NCBI RefSeq assembly: GCF_003014495.1
Contig: NZ_PYGC01000008.1
Span: forward strand, 183,112 to 247,111
Source: Prolixibacter denitrificans
GTDB taxonomy: Bacteria > Bacteroidota > Bacteroidia > Bacteroidales > Prolixibacteraceae
Direction of reading: 5' to 3'
Length of the DNA: 64,000 nucleotides
The position numbers and the translations under genes are program-made. The notes beneath the pieces were generated by a model. That model was not told where the DNA came from, searched no databases, and saw only the letters and a list, made by a program, of their open reading frames with translations. Below, in pieces: positions 1 to 8,527 of this stretch (positions within the stretch are counted from its first letter, which is position 1; each line of letters starts with the position of its first letter).

Positions 1-828
1 TTGAATGAGTTGAAAGCGAGAGGAGTGGTTTCTTCCGTACCCGGAAAAGGTTACTACATCGATAGCACCGTGCTTGATTATGAGAAGCGGATATTTGTTC
101 TGTTCGATGAGCTGAATGTGTTCAAAGAAGACTTGTACAACGCGTTTACGAGCCAGTTGGACAATAAAACCAGTGTTGATATTTACTTTCACCACTTCAA
201 TTTCAATCTGTTTGAAAAGCTGGTAACTGAAGCGGCCGGAAAATACAGCGCATATGTAATTATGCCGGCCACCTTTGACAATACGAGCCAGGTGATTCGC
301 CATCTCCCCAATGACAAGGTTTATGTTCTCGACCGTGAAAAAGCCGATTTAGAAGACTATCCGGTCATCTTCCAGGATTTTGAGCAGGATGTTATCGATG
401 CTTTAACCGACGGAAAAGATTTGCTGGAGAAGTACGACAAGTTGGTGATGCATTTCCCGGGAGGAAAAGAACCGGAAGGAAGGGTTGAGGGATTCAAACG
501 TTTCTGTGAAGAAAATGGGATCGAGCATGAGGTCATTTACTCGCTCAGCAGCCGGAAAGTGAAAAAAGGTGAAGCTTACTTCGTCATGTCGGACCGGAAC
601 CTCGTAAGGATGGTTAAAAAAGCTGCAGAGGAAAATCTAACGCTGGGTAAAGATTTAGGACTGGTTTCGTTTAACGATACGGTTTTGAAAGAAGTTGTAG
701 CCGGGGGGATTACCACCATTTCAACTGATTTTAAACTGATGGGGGAAACGTTGGCTGAGCTTGTTGAACGAAAGACATCAGGGAAACTGCGCAATCCGTC
801 GGCTCTCATTCGGCGGAATTCATTGTAA
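1..828 (+). CDS. GntR-type transcriptional regulator with sugar-binding domain (5' truncated)
   Basis: The gene runs in from the window edge, so most of the N-terminal winged-helix domain is missing; the first TTG is not a believable start. The first ~20 residues (LKARGVVSSVPGKGYYI) are the wing of a GntR-type DNA-binding domain. The remaining ~250 residues read like a periplasmic-binding-protein/LacI-like effector domain, ending in the typical segment GLVSFNDT followed by GGITTISTDFKLMGE. This GntR-plus-LacI-like layout is that of AraR-type sugar regulators. It lies 107 bp upstream of galK on the same strand, so it probably senses galactose or a related sugar and controls the gal genes; the ligand is inferred from context only. 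Confidence 0.8.
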   Translation: MNELKARGVVSSVPGKGYYIDSTVLDYEKRIFVLFDELNVFKEDLYNAFTSQLDNKTSVDIYFHHFNFNLFEKLVTEAAGKYSAYVIMPATFDNTSQVIRHLPNDKVYVLDREKADLEDYPVIFQDFEQDVIDALTDGKDLLEKYDKLVMHFPGGKEPEGRVEGFKRFCEENGIEHEVIYSLSSRKVKKGEAYFVMSDRNLVRMVKKAAEENLTLGKDLGLVSFNDTVLKEVVAGGITTISTDFKLMGETLAELVERKTSGKLRNPSALIRRNSL

Positions 829-861
829 GATATTTCAGAAGGGAATCTCAGGTGAAAACAT

Positions 862-892
862 TTTGCCAATTGAGGAATATTGGATATTTTTA
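862..892 (+). promoter_or_regulatory. Probable galK promoter
   Basis: TTTG at 862-865, a 19-bp spacer, then TATTTTTA at 885-892. This differs from the Bacteroidota consensus TTTG-N19/21-TAnnTTTG only in the last base. It gives a transcript start near 899 and a leader of about 37 nt before galK, so gal metabolism can be transcribed apart from the upstream regulator. Confidence 0.55.
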
Positions 893-935
893 CCAACCAG
901 TACCTACCAGTATGAATTAAAGAAATCAAACTCGA

Positions 936-2096
936 ATGAATATTGAAGAATTAAAGCAGCAGTTTGTCAATAAATACGGTAAAGGTGAAGTATCTGTGTA
1001 TTTCTCGCCGGGGCGTGTTAACCTGATTGGAGAGCATACCGACTACAACGGCGGATTTGTATTTCCCTGTGCACTTACCTTTGGTACTTATTGCCTCATC
1101 AGGAAAAACGACAAAAAGAGCTTTCACTTTGCTTCGTTGAATGTGGAAAACGAAGCGGATATCACTATTGATCAATTGACAGAACCCGTAGGAAACGAGT
1201 GGTTCAATTATCCGTTGGGCGTGATTGCCCAGTTTGTGAAAAAGGGAAAAACTCCTGATATCGGCGCTGACCTTCTTTTCTGGGGAAATGTGCCTAATGG
1301 TGCCGGACTTTCATCGTCTGCAGCGTTGGAAATGGTAACCGGAGTGGCGATTAATGATATATACGGGTACGCTGAGGAGCGGGTTGAGCTGGTGAAAATG
1401 GGACAGATGGCCGAGCACGAATTTGCCGGCGTTCATTGTGGAATCATGGATCAATTTGCTTCCGGAATGGCTCATAAGGATCATGCTCTTTTTCTGAATT
1501 GCGATACGCTGGACTACGAGCAGGTTCCGGTTAAGCTGGACGGAGTGAAGATTGTCATCGGAAATACTAACAGTCCGCATAAGCTCGATTCGGGAATGTA
1601 CAATAAGCGCGTAGCGGAATGTAAGGCTGCCGTTAAAGCGATTCAACCTTTTAAATCCATTAAACAACTGGGAGAATTATCATGGGAAGATTTTCTGGAA
1701 GTTCAGGATAAAATTGAAGACGAAACGGTTCGCAAGCGTGCCCGCCACGTAATTTCTGAAATTAAGCGTACCCGCGATGCAGTGGATGCTCTCAAAGCCG
1801 GAAAGCTGGAAAAATTCGGCCAGTTGATGAACGGCTCGCACGACTCGCTCCGGGATGACTATGAAGTAACCGGCAACGAGTTGGATACCATGGTGGAAGA
1901 AGCCCGAAAAATTGATGGCGTGATTGGTTCCCGCATGACTGGTGGTGGATTTGGTGGCAGCACGGTTTCGTTGGTGAAAGACGAAGCGGTTGATGCGTTC
2001 ATCGAACAGGTAGGCCGGAATTATGAAGCTCGCACGGGGCTGAAGCCGGAGTTCTACGTAGCCGAAGTTGGAGAGGGAAGTCACAAGGTTTGCTAA
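936..2096 (+). CDS. galK: Galactokinase
   Basis: Cytoplasmic GHMP-family kinase that phosphorylates alpha-D-galactose at C1 with ATP, the first committed step of the Leloir pathway. All three family motifs are present: the galactokinase signature [15 protein letters not shown] at residues 26-40, the ATP loop [14 protein letters not shown] at about 119-132, and the C-terminal [12 protein letters not shown] near residue 330. The likely catalytic base is Asp172 in GIMDQFASG. The 386-residue length is normal. It is followed after 19 bp by galT, whose product uses galactose-1-phosphate, and then by a sodium symporter, so the three form a galactose uptake and use operon. Confidence 0.97.
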   Translation: MNIEELKQQFVNKYGKGEVSVYFSPGRVNLIGEHTDYNGGFVFPCALTFGTYCLIRKNDKKSFHFASLNVENEADITIDQLTEPVGNEWFNYPLGVIAQFVKKGKTPDIGADLLFWGNVPNGAGLSSSAALEMVTGVAINDIYGYAEERVELVKMGQMAEHEFAGVHCGIMDQFASGMAHKDHALFLNCDTLDYEQVPVKLDGVKIVIGNTNSPHKLDSGMYNKRVAECKAAVKAIQPFKSIKQLGELSWEDFLEVQDKIEDETVRKRARHVISEIKRTRDAVDALKAGKLEKFGQLMNGSHDSLRDDYEVTGNELDTMVEEARKIDGVIGSRMTGGGFGGSTVSLVKDEAVDAFIEQVGRNYEARTGLKPEFYVAEVGEGSHKVC

Positions 2097-2115
2097 TCGT
2101 AAAAGTCCAAATGAT

Positions 2116-3162
2116 ATGTCTGATTTTAATTTGACCGATCATCCGCACCGGCGATACAATGCGCTAACCGGTGAGTGGGCATTGGTTTCACCGCATAGGG
2201 CAAAACGTCCGTGGCAGGGACAGGTGGAGAAAATTCAGGAAGAGAAACGCCCGCCATATGATCCAACCTGTTATTTGTGTGCAGGTAACGAGCGTGCAGG
2301 TGGTGAGAAAAATCCGGATTATCAATCCACTTATGTATTCCGAAACGATTTCAGTGCATTACTGGAAGATACGCCGGAGGGACTCTTGGAAGAAGGAGAA
2401 TTGTTCAGGGCCGAGAGTGAACGCGGAGTTTGCAAAGTGATTTGTTTCAGCCCGCGACACGATTTGACGATTCCTGAAATGGAGGTCGGGGAAATTGCCA
2501 AAGTGGTCGATGTTTGGCAAAGTGAATATAAAGAGTTGGGGGCAAAGGATTTTATCAACTATGTTCAGATTTTTGAAAACAAAGGAAGTGTGATGGGATG
2601 TTCCAATCCGCATCCGCACGGACAAATCTGGTCGTCAAGTTCCATTCCGAATGAACCCGCCAAAGAACAAATGGCACAACTTCAGTATTACAATAATCAC
2701 CGGCGGACATTGCTGGGCGATTACCTGAAAAGTGAACTGGAGAAGAAAGAACGGATTCTAATTGAGAATGAGCATTTCGTGGTGTTAGTTCCATACTGGG
2801 CCATTTGGCCGTTCGAAAGCATGGTTATCAGCCGGCGGGCTATTCAACATCTTGGGCAGTTTACGAGTGAGGAGAAAATGGCTTTGGCCGACATATACAA
2901 ACGTTTGACGGTGATGTACGATAACCTGTTTGAGGTTTCGTTTCCTTATTCGGCCGGTATTCATCAAAGTCCAACCGATGATGAACCGCATCCGGAATGG
3001 CATTTCCATATGCATTTTTACCCGCCGTTGTTACGTTCTGCTACCGTGAAGAAGTTTATGGTAGGCTATGAGATGCTGGCTACTCCGCAGCGCGATATCA
3101 CGGCAGAAACGAGTGCAGAGCGTTTACGGTCGCTTTCAACCGTTCACTATAAACAGAGATAA
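2116..3162 (+). CDS. galT: Galactose-1-phosphate uridylyltransferase
   Basis: Transfers UMP from UDP-glucose to galactose-1-phosphate through a covalent uridylyl-histidine intermediate (Leloir pathway, cytoplasm). The HIT-superfamily active site His-Pro-His is at residues 166-168 in [10 protein letters not shown], and CYLC (Cys52, Cys55) matches the metal-binding cysteines. The ATG at 2116 was chosen because the protein then begins with the usual [21 protein letters not shown] region. An upstream start at 2068 would overlap galK and add 16 non-conserved residues. At 348 residues it has normal length. No galE epimerase or mutarotase is seen here. Confidence 0.96.
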   Translation: MSDFNLTDHPHRRYNALTGEWALVSPHRAKRPWQGQVEKIQEEKRPPYDPTCYLCAGNERAGGEKNPDYQSTYVFRNDFSALLEDTPEGLLEEGELFRAESERGVCKVICFSPRHDLTIPEMEVGEIAKVVDVWQSEYKELGAKDFINYVQIFENKGSVMGCSNPHPHGQIWSSSSIPNEPAKEQMAQLQYYNNHRRTLLGDYLKSELEKKERILIENEHFVVLVPYWAIWPFESMVISRRAIQHLGQFTSEEKMALADIYKRLTVMYDNLFEVSFPYSAGIHQSPTDDEPHPEWHFHMHFYPPLLRSATVKKFMVGYEMLATPQRDITAETSAERLRSLSTVHYKQR

Positions 3163-3194
3163 GAAATCATAAATCGATACTAAATCCAATTCAT

Positions 3195-4817
3195 ATGTTT
3201 ACATTTTGGGATTATATGGCTTTCGTACTCTACGCCGTCGTGATTTTGGGCGTAGGGCTATGGGTTTCGAGAGAAAAGAAAGGCCATAAGAAAAATGCAG
3301 AGGATTACTTCCTGGCAAGCAAAGGACTACCTTGGTGGGCTATTGGTGCGTCGGTAATTGCGGCCAATATTTCGGCTGAGCAATTCATTGGTATGTCCGG
3401 TTCCGGCTTTGCCATTGGGCTGGGAATTGCTTCCTACGAGTGGATGGGAGCCGCTACGCTGATCATTGTTGGTAAATTCTTCCTGCCTATCTTCCTCGAC
3501 AAGGGAATTTACACCATGCCGCAGTTCCTCGAAGTTCGTTACGATGGACGCGTGCGTTTGGCTTTGGCCATTTTCTGGTTGTTGGTGTATGTATTCGTTA
3601 ACCTTACTTCCGTGATGTACCTTGGTGCGTTGGCTTTGGAGACCATTATGGGAGTGCCGTTAATCTACGGTATTATTGCATTGGCGCTCTTTGCTGCTCT
3701 TTATTCAATATATGGTGGATTGAAAGCCGTTGCCTGGACGGATGTGATTCAGGTAATTTTCCTCGTGGCCGGTGGTTTGATTACTACCTGGCTGGCACTG
3801 GATGCTGTGGCTGATAAATTTGGCGTGAATGGACCGCTCAACGGCTTTGTTGAATTGATGAAGCAGGCACCGGAAAAATTCAATATGATTATTCACAAGG
3901 GTGAATTACTGGTTCCCAACGGAACGAACGGTGGCACACGTGACGCATTTCAAGACCTTCCCGGAATATCGGTATTGGTCGGTGGATTATGGGTGGCCAA
4001 CCTGGCTTACTTCGGTTTTAACCAGTACATCATTCAGCGTGGATTGGCAGCTAAAAGTGTCGATGAAGCTCAGAAAGGAATGATCTTCGCTGGTTTCCTC
4101 AAGATTTTAACACCGCTTATCGTGGTTCTTCCGGGTATTGCCGCTTTTGTGCTTACACGCAATACCGATGTGGTTATCGATCCTTCCGATAAAGCGTACC
4201 CGTGGTTGTTGCATACGTTTATTCCCACTGGAGTGAAGGGATTGACTTTTGCTGCACTGGCGGCTGCGATTGTTTCGTCGCTGGCTTCGATGCTGAATTC
4301 CACTTCCACGATTTTTACGATGGATATTTACAAAAAACACATCCGGCCTGAAGCTTCGCAAACGCACCTGGTAACCATCGGTCGTTTAACTTCTTTCACG
4401 GCGCTGGTGATTGCCGTTTTCGTGGCACGTCCGCTACTGGGTGGCCTTGATCAGGCGTTCCAGTTTATTCAGGATTTTACCGGAATGATTACGCCGGGAG
4501 TACTGGCCATTTTCGGACTGGGAATGTTCTGGAAGAAAGCGCATGCTAACGGTGCTTTGCTTACCGCCATTTTGACCATCCCGCTGGGGTTTGCGTTCAA
4601 GGCTTTGATGCCGAATCTGCCTTTCATGAACCGGATGGGAATTGTCTTCCTGATCCTGGCAACTATTTTAATTGTGGTGAGTCTGCTGGAATCAAAAGCA
4701 GACGATCCGAATGGCTTGATCATGAAGAAAGATTATTTCAGAACATCGAAAGGATTTAATATTGGGGCAATCATTATTAGTCTCATTCTGATAGTTTTCT
4801 ACACCGTTTGGTGGTAG
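3195..4817 (+). CDS. Sodium:solute symporter (SSS family), probable galactose/glucose transporter
   Basis: Inner-membrane protein of 540 residues with about 14 hydrophobic segments and the SSS-family fold (vSGLT-like). Family marks include YFLASKGLPWWAIGASVIAANISAEQFIGM near residues 40-70 (split here across helices 1-2), GLKAVAWTDVIQ near 175, and a long loop before helix 7. It probably imports galactose or a similar sugar with Na+. The substrate is inferred from its place 32 bp behind galT; family members also carry other solutes. A terminator follows at 4843. Confidence 0.9.
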   Translation: MFTFWDYMAFVLYAVVILGVGLWVSREKKGHKKNAEDYFLASKGLPWWAIGASVIAANISAEQFIGMSGSGFAIGLGIASYEWMGAATLIIVGKFFLPIFLDKGIYTMPQFLEVRYDGRVRLALAIFWLLVYVFVNLTSVMYLGALALETIMGVPLIYGIIALALFAALYSIYGGLKAVAWTDVIQVIFLVAGGLITTWLALDAVADKFGVNGPLNGFVELMKQAPEKFNMIIHKGELLVPNGTNGGTRDAFQDLPGISVLVGGLWVANLAYFGFNQYIIQRGLAAKSVDEAQKGMIFAGFLKILTPLIVVLPGIAAFVLTRNTDVVIDPSDKAYPWLLHTFIPTGVKGLTFAALAAAIVSSLASMLNSTSTIFTMDIYKKHIRPEASQTHLVTIGRLTSFTALVIAVFVARPLLGGLDQAFQFIQDFTGMITPGVLAIFGLGMFWKKAHANGALLTAILTIPLGFAFKALMPNLPFMNRMGIVFLILATILIVVSLLESKADDPNGLIMKKDYFRTSKGFNIGAIIISLILIVFYTVWW

Positions 4818-4842
4818 TAAACCAAATTACAGGATAAATGTG

Positions 4843-4873
4843 AGCAGCCTCGTATTTCGGGGCTGCTTTTTTT
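4843..4873 (+). terminator. Rho-independent terminator of the gal operon
   Basis: Stem AGCAGCC at 4843-4849 pairs with GGCTGCT at 4861-4867 (extended by two more pairs), followed by a run of seven T. It closes the galK-galT-symporter operon. Confidence 0.85.
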
Positions 4874-4908
4874 ATTTCCGATTTCAATAATTTTTAAATT
4901 TACTGCCC

Positions 4909-5844
4909 ATGAAGGAAAATACTCCATTCTATGATATCATTGGCGATGTGCATGGCCACGCAGAATTGCTGAAGAAACTGCTCAAAAAGCTCAACTATGA
5001 GCTGAAAGACGGGGTTTGGCAGCACAAGAAGCGCAAAGCTGTTTTTGTGGGTGACTTCATTAACCGGGGGCCTCAAATCAGGGAAACCCTGGAAATTGTG
5101 AGAGGAATGGTGGAAGCCGGAACCGCATATGCTATTCTGGGAAACCATGAGTACGCTGCCATTTTGTATCACATCAAAGATTCAGGAGGAACCTATCTCG
5201 GCAGACATATTTCGGGTAACCGGAACCAAATTAGTAAGACACTGAGCCAGTTTAAAAACGAAAAAGAGCTTTGGAAAGACTATCTCAGGTGGTTGCGAAC
5301 GCTGCCATTGTTTCTCGATTTGGGCGAGATACGAGTGGCTCATGCCTATTGGAACGATGCTGAGATTGATTATCTGAAAGAGATTATGCCTGCAGACAAA
5401 CTGAAGAAGCGTTTTCTTCGCGAAATACATGAAAACGGACATCCTGCTTCAGAGGTGGTCTATCACCTGTTAAAAGGGCTGGAATACCGCACGCCGGCCG
5501 ATTTGATTGTGAAGGACACCAGGGGAATGACGCGGAGAACCTTCCGGATGAACTGGTGGGAATCACCTTCCGGGAAAACATTCCGAAGCCTTTCGTTTGG
5601 AAATAAGTTTGTGTTGCCCGATTATTCCGTTCCGCAGGAAATCGTTCCGCGATTCGAACCGTATTCTGAAGACCAACCACCTGTATTTTTCGGGCACTAC
5701 TGCCTTTCCGGATGTTGTGCTATTCCGCAGTCCAATTTATGTTGCGTGGACAGTTGCGTGGCAACGACTGGAAAATTGATGGCTTATCGCTGGAAAGGGG
5801 AGAAGACATTAACCGAGGAACATCTGATTTCTGTAAAGGATTGA
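4909..5844 (+). CDS. Metallophosphoesterase (PrpE/ApaH-like calcineurin family)
   Basis: Cytoplasmic dimetal phosphoesterase of 311 residues. The metal-binding motifs are in order: GDVHGH at 12-17, GDFINRGP at 48-55 (the usual GDxxDRGP with Asn in place of the first Asp), GNHE at 78-81, then VAHAYW and FFGHYCLSG with the C-terminal histidines. This is the ApaH/PrpE/serine-threonine-phosphatase layout, so it may hydrolyse dinucleoside polyphosphates or phosphoproteins; the substrate cannot be read from sequence. It stands alone between the gal terminator and the convergent tRNA-Asp genes. Confidence 0.85.
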   Translation: MKENTPFYDIIGDVHGHAELLKKLLKKLNYELKDGVWQHKKRKAVFVGDFINRGPQIRETLEIVRGMVEAGTAYAILGNHEYAAILYHIKDSGGTYLGRHISGNRNQISKTLSQFKNEKELWKDYLRWLRTLPLFLDLGEIRVAHAYWNDAEIDYLKEIMPADKLKKRFLREIHENGHPASEVVYHLLKGLEYRTPADLIVKDTRGMTRRTFRMNWWESPSGKTFRSLSFGNKFVLPDYSVPQEIVPRFEPYSEDQPPVFFGHYCLSGCCAIPQSNLCCVDSCVATTGKLMAYRWKGEKTLTEEHLISVKD

Positions 5845-5922
5845 TTGATGCTTCGCTCAGGCTTCTTTCCGTTATTCCCCTCAAAATATTGCTGATTTTA
5901 AACAGCGACCTGTTAAAACACA

Positions 5923-5949
5923 AAAGCCCCGGAATAACTCCGAGGCTTT
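5923..5949 (-). terminator. Terminator of the tRNA-Asp cluster
   Basis: Eleven-base arms (5923-5933 and 5939-5949) pair fully apart from one G-U, with a 5-nt loop. On the minus strand it is followed by a T-rich stretch (TTTTGTGTTTT). It sits three bases past the last tRNA-Asp and also faces the end of the phosphoesterase gene. Confidence 0.75.
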
Positions 5950-5951
5950 CG

Positions 5952-6025
5952 CGGTCTGGACGGGACTCGAACCCGCGACCCCATGCGTGACAGGCATGTA
6001 TTCTAACCAACTGAACTACCAGACC
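5952..6025 (-). tRNA. tRNA-Asp (GUC), copy 3 of the cluster
   Basis: 74-nt cloverleaf read on the minus strand. Acceptor stem GGTCTGG/CCAGACC, D-loop region AGTTCAGTTGGTTAGAA, anticodon loop CTGTCAC with anticodon GTC, T arm GCGGGTTCGAGTCCCGT, discriminator G. The terminal CCA is not encoded. It is the promoter-distal copy of three. Confidence 0.95.
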
Positions 6026-6051
6026 AAAATGGTTTTCTCAATATTTTTTGG

Positions 6052-6125
6052 CGGTCCGGACGGGACTCGAACCCGCGACCCCATGCGTGACAGGCATGTA
6101 TTCTAACCAACTGAACTACCGGACC
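6052..6125 (-). tRNA. tRNA-Asp (GUC), copy 2 of the cluster
   Basis: Same 74-nt tRNA as its neighbours except for one acceptor-stem pair: here the stem is GGTCCGG/CCGGACC instead of GGTCTGG/CCAGACC. Both sides changed, so pairing is kept. The anticodon is GTC and CCA is not encoded. It lies 26 bp upstream of copy 3. Confidence 0.95.
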
Positions 6126-6153
6126 AAAATCGTTTTCCTTAATATTTTATTGG

Positions 6154-6227
6154 CGGTCTGGACGGGACTCGAACCCGCGACCCCATGCGTGACAGGCATG
6201 TATTCTAACCAACTGAACTACCAGACC
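6154..6227 (-). tRNA. tRNA-Asp (GUC), copy 1 of the cluster
   Basis: 74-nt tRNA with acceptor stem GGTCTGG/CCAGACC, anticodon GTC and no encoded CCA, identical to copy 3. It is the promoter-proximal copy, about 70 nt downstream of the predicted transcript start. Confidence 0.95.
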
Positions 6228-6303
6228 ATGTGTTTTTCAGGAAAACGTTCACAAAATATGAAAGAACCGGGCCTTGCGCCCTGCCTTATTTTTAAAGGCG
6301 ATG

Positions 6304-6334
6304 CAAATATATAGCTTGTTTCTTTAACTGCAAA
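6304..6334 (-). promoter_or_regulatory. Promoter of the tRNA-Asp cluster
   Basis: On the minus strand TTTG (6331-6334), a 19-bp spacer and TATATTTG (6304-6311): an exact match to the Bacteroidota primary-sigma consensus TTTG-N19-TAnnTTTG. Transcription would begin near 6296 and read all three tRNA-Asp genes. Confidence 0.75.
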
Positions 6335-6399
6335 TCTATACCCCAATTTTTTTACCAATTTTTCAGTAAACGAAACCGGAAACGCTTTCGCGAATATAC

Positions 6400-6945
6400 T
6401 TAATCTTTTTCTTGTGAGAAGATGGAAAAATGAACACTTCCGTATTTGCGCAATTCGCTGAAGCGGGGGTGTGAGCTAAAATTGTTTGTTTTTCCGTGCT
6501 CGAGGATGAAAATGCCGCCCGGATTTAACAAGTCGTTCTGAAAGATAAGCTCTGGCAAGGTTTCCAGATTGGGGAGGTCATACGGCGGATCGGCGAATAC
6601 CAAATCGTATTTTCCTGCACTTTTTTCGATAAATCGGAAAACATCACCTTTAATCAGGTGAACTGCTTTCTCAACTCCCAGCTTTTTTATCGTTTCCTGA
6701 ATAAAGGAAAAGTGGCGATAGTTTTTTTCCACGCAAGTGACCTTTTCGCATCCGCGTGAAACAAATTCCAACGTAATGCTTCCGGTTCCCCCGAATAGGT
6801 CGAGCACGGAAATTTCGTTCAAATCTATCCGGTGAATCAGAATATTGAAAAGATTTTCCCTGGCAAAATCAGTAGTGGGTCTTGCTTTGAAGCTGTTGCC
6901 CGGACTGAAATGCCTTCCTTTGAATTCTCCGCCGATTATTCGCAT
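6400..6945 (-). CDS. rsmD: 16S rRNA (guanine966-N2)-methyltransferase
   Basis: SAM-dependent enzyme that methylates N2 of G966 in 16S rRNA during 30S assembly. At 181 residues it has the family length. It begins with MRIIGGEFKGR and the RPTTDFARENLFNIL segment, has the SAM loop VLDLFGGTGSITLE near residue 47, and the catalytic DPPY at about 118-121. Its start overlaps the stop of the DUF3822 gene by 10 bp, so the two are translated from one message, the common Bacteroidota arrangement. Confidence 0.95.
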   Translation of the reverse strand: MRIIGGEFKGRHFSPGNSFKARPTTDFARENLFNILIHRIDLNEISVLDLFGGTGSITLEFVSRGCEKVTCVEKNYRHFSFIQETIKKLGVEKAVHLIKGDVFRFIEKSAGKYDLVFADPPYDLPNLETLPELIFQNDLLNPGGIFILEHGKTNNFSSHPRFSELRKYGSVHFSIFSQEKD

Positions 6946-7787
6946 CGATATAAACTTAACAGGGGTGCGTAGTAGTGTTCGGGAATCTCGTTAAAGGTGT
7001 AGCTGTATTGGTACGTTTTATCGAGTTTGGCAAACGAAACCTTTCGGATGTATTTTTTCAGAAGGTAATAGTGTGGTGCCATCCGGGAAATCGATCCGGA
7101 AATAATCACATTTACTTTTTCGGGATTGAGTTTTAATTGCTCGAAAATGTACATCACATAATACAGCACATCATTTTCGTCCCGGTAGGTAAAGTTGTTG
7201 TATAATTTGAGTTTTGGGCCTTCTATGGCAATCAAATCAAAATTGTGCCGGAAGAAATTTAAATGTACCTCTACCCGTTCTGTCTGCGATTTGTTGCGTT
7301 TTAATGCGCTTTCAACAATCGGGTATATATGGTGCCGCAACGTTGCTTTTGGAAACTTGGCGAGAAGGAATTCGCGGAAGTTGACCGGAATTTCATAAAG
7401 CGACCAGGCTTCAGCCTTGTTGAGATGTGTTTTCTCGATGGTGAAATTCTTTTCCAGCGGATGGTTGAAAGCGAAAAACTTTTCGGCTGTTCCTCTTGAG
7501 TACATGGCTTCCGGTACCAGCGTCGATTTCCGCGTGGAGTAGATAATGTCGACACTTTTGTATTCGAGGTTGAAAAGCTCCTCTTCTTCAATTACATCTC
7601 TCAACCGGTTGAGCAACAGACGCGGCCTTTTCAAAAAAACAGGGTGGTTCCGCAGCAGGACGTATTTCCCCTTCGGAATATCGAGTATACAAAAAGAAAA
7701 TCCATCCAGACTAATCTGGATGGATAAATGATATAGTAAAGATTGGGTACTATCAAATGTTTTGTCAATAAAACGAATATCTCGCAT
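6936..7787 (-). CDS. DUF3822 family protein
   Basis: 283-residue cytoplasmic protein found next to rsmD in many Bacteroidota. It resembles an ASKHA/actin-like fold family of unknown function, with no catalytic motif I can name. Supporting signs are the overlap with rsmD and the C-terminal pattern VNVIISGSISRMAPHYYLLKKYIR followed by a short tail, typical of the family (given here in parts: VNVIISGSIS, then HYYLLKKYI). It is 10 bp behind the 213-residue exported protein. Function unknown. Confidence 0.8.
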   Translation of the reverse strand: MRDIRFIDKTFDSTQSLLYHLSIQISLDGFSFCILDIPKGKYVLLRNHPVFLKRPRLLLNRLRDVIEEEELFNLEYKSVDIIYSTRKSTLVPEAMYSRGTAEKFFAFNHPLEKNFTIEKTHLNKAEAWSLYEIPVNFREFLLAKFPKATLRHHIYPIVESALKRNKSQTERVEVHLNFFRHNFDLIAIEGPKLKLYNNFTYRDENDVLYYVMYIFEQLKLNPEKVNVIISGSISRMAPHYYLLKKYIRKVSFAKLDKTYQYSYTFNEIPEHYYAPLLSLYRCE

Positions 7788-7797
7788 TAGCTAAACA

Positions 7798-8439
7798 TTA
7801 TTCCCAGTTTCCTGCATTGTTATTTGCTTCGGTAAGTGAACCAACTTTCAAGCCGGGATATTTTCCGTCAACCCTGCTTTTCTCATTCAGATTAATAATT
7901 TCCTGTCCGTACTCATCTTCCAACTGGCTTAGAATGATATTGTTGTGTGCACGAGCTTCGAATACAGCAACGTCAACACCCGAACCAGTTTTCACGCGGG
8001 TAGCACCCAGGAAAAATTTCTTGCCACCGGAGTAAGGGATGATCGGCAATTTGTTGATTGGATAATTCTTGCCAAAAACCGAGTCCAATACAGCAACTTT
8101 GATCGTATCACGGATGATCTTACCTTCTCTCAGCGCTTTTTCTTCTGTCCAGCCGGCGTCAATCATCGAGTCAGTCACAGAACCAATTTTACGTACCAAC
8201 GGCAACGAGTCAGTCTTTACAAAGGTGAGCAGCGTATCCCAACTACCAGTGAATTTTCCATTCACATCCTTGTAAGCCAGCTCTGCCTTACGAATATCTT
8301 TCAGTCTATTCACGACCGCGTCGTAGCGTACTTTTTTCTCTTTCTGAAAATCGATCGGCCTCCGAACAGTGTCGTATATCTCATATGTCAGCACGACTGC
8401 TGCGATGATAAGAACAACTTGTAGTAATATTTTCTTCAT
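7798..8439 (-). CDS. Conserved membrane-anchored protein of unknown function
   Basis: 213 residues with one N-terminal hydrophobic segment (KKILLQVVLIIAAVVLTYEI, residues 2-21) that looks like an uncleaved anchor or signal peptide. The rest is soluble and would face the periplasm. It contains RYDAVVNRLKDIRKAELAYKD, reminiscent of the stalk helix in pilin-like or LysM-associated proteins, but I do not recognise the family. It leads a three-gene run with the DUF3822 gene and rsmD. A TAAATTTG hexamer-like -10 on the minus strand at 8472-8479 may be its promoter, but the matching -33 element is not clear. Confidence 0.7.
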   Translation of the reverse strand: MKKILLQVVLIIAAVVLTYEIYDTVRRPIDFQKEKKVRYDAVVNRLKDIRKAELAYKDVNGKFTGSWDTLLTFVKTDSLPLVRKIGSVTDSMIDAGWTEEKALREGKIIRDTIKVAVLDSVFGKNYPINKLPIIPYSGGKKFFLGATRVKTGSGVDVAVFEARAHNNIILSQLEDEYGQEIINLNEKSRVDGKYPGLKVGSLTEANNNAGNWE

Positions 8440-8527
8440 TTTTTTTCTGAATGAATTTGTTGGTTTGCCTGCAAATTTAAAAAAAAAAATAAATCTTGGG
8501 CTGCGGAACTCGCTTAATTTCTGTGAT

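Noticed and set aside
5720..6314. Frames crossing the tRNA-Asp genes
   Set aside because: They translate the tRNA repeats themselves (recurring DSNPRP-like text) and cannot be real proteins.
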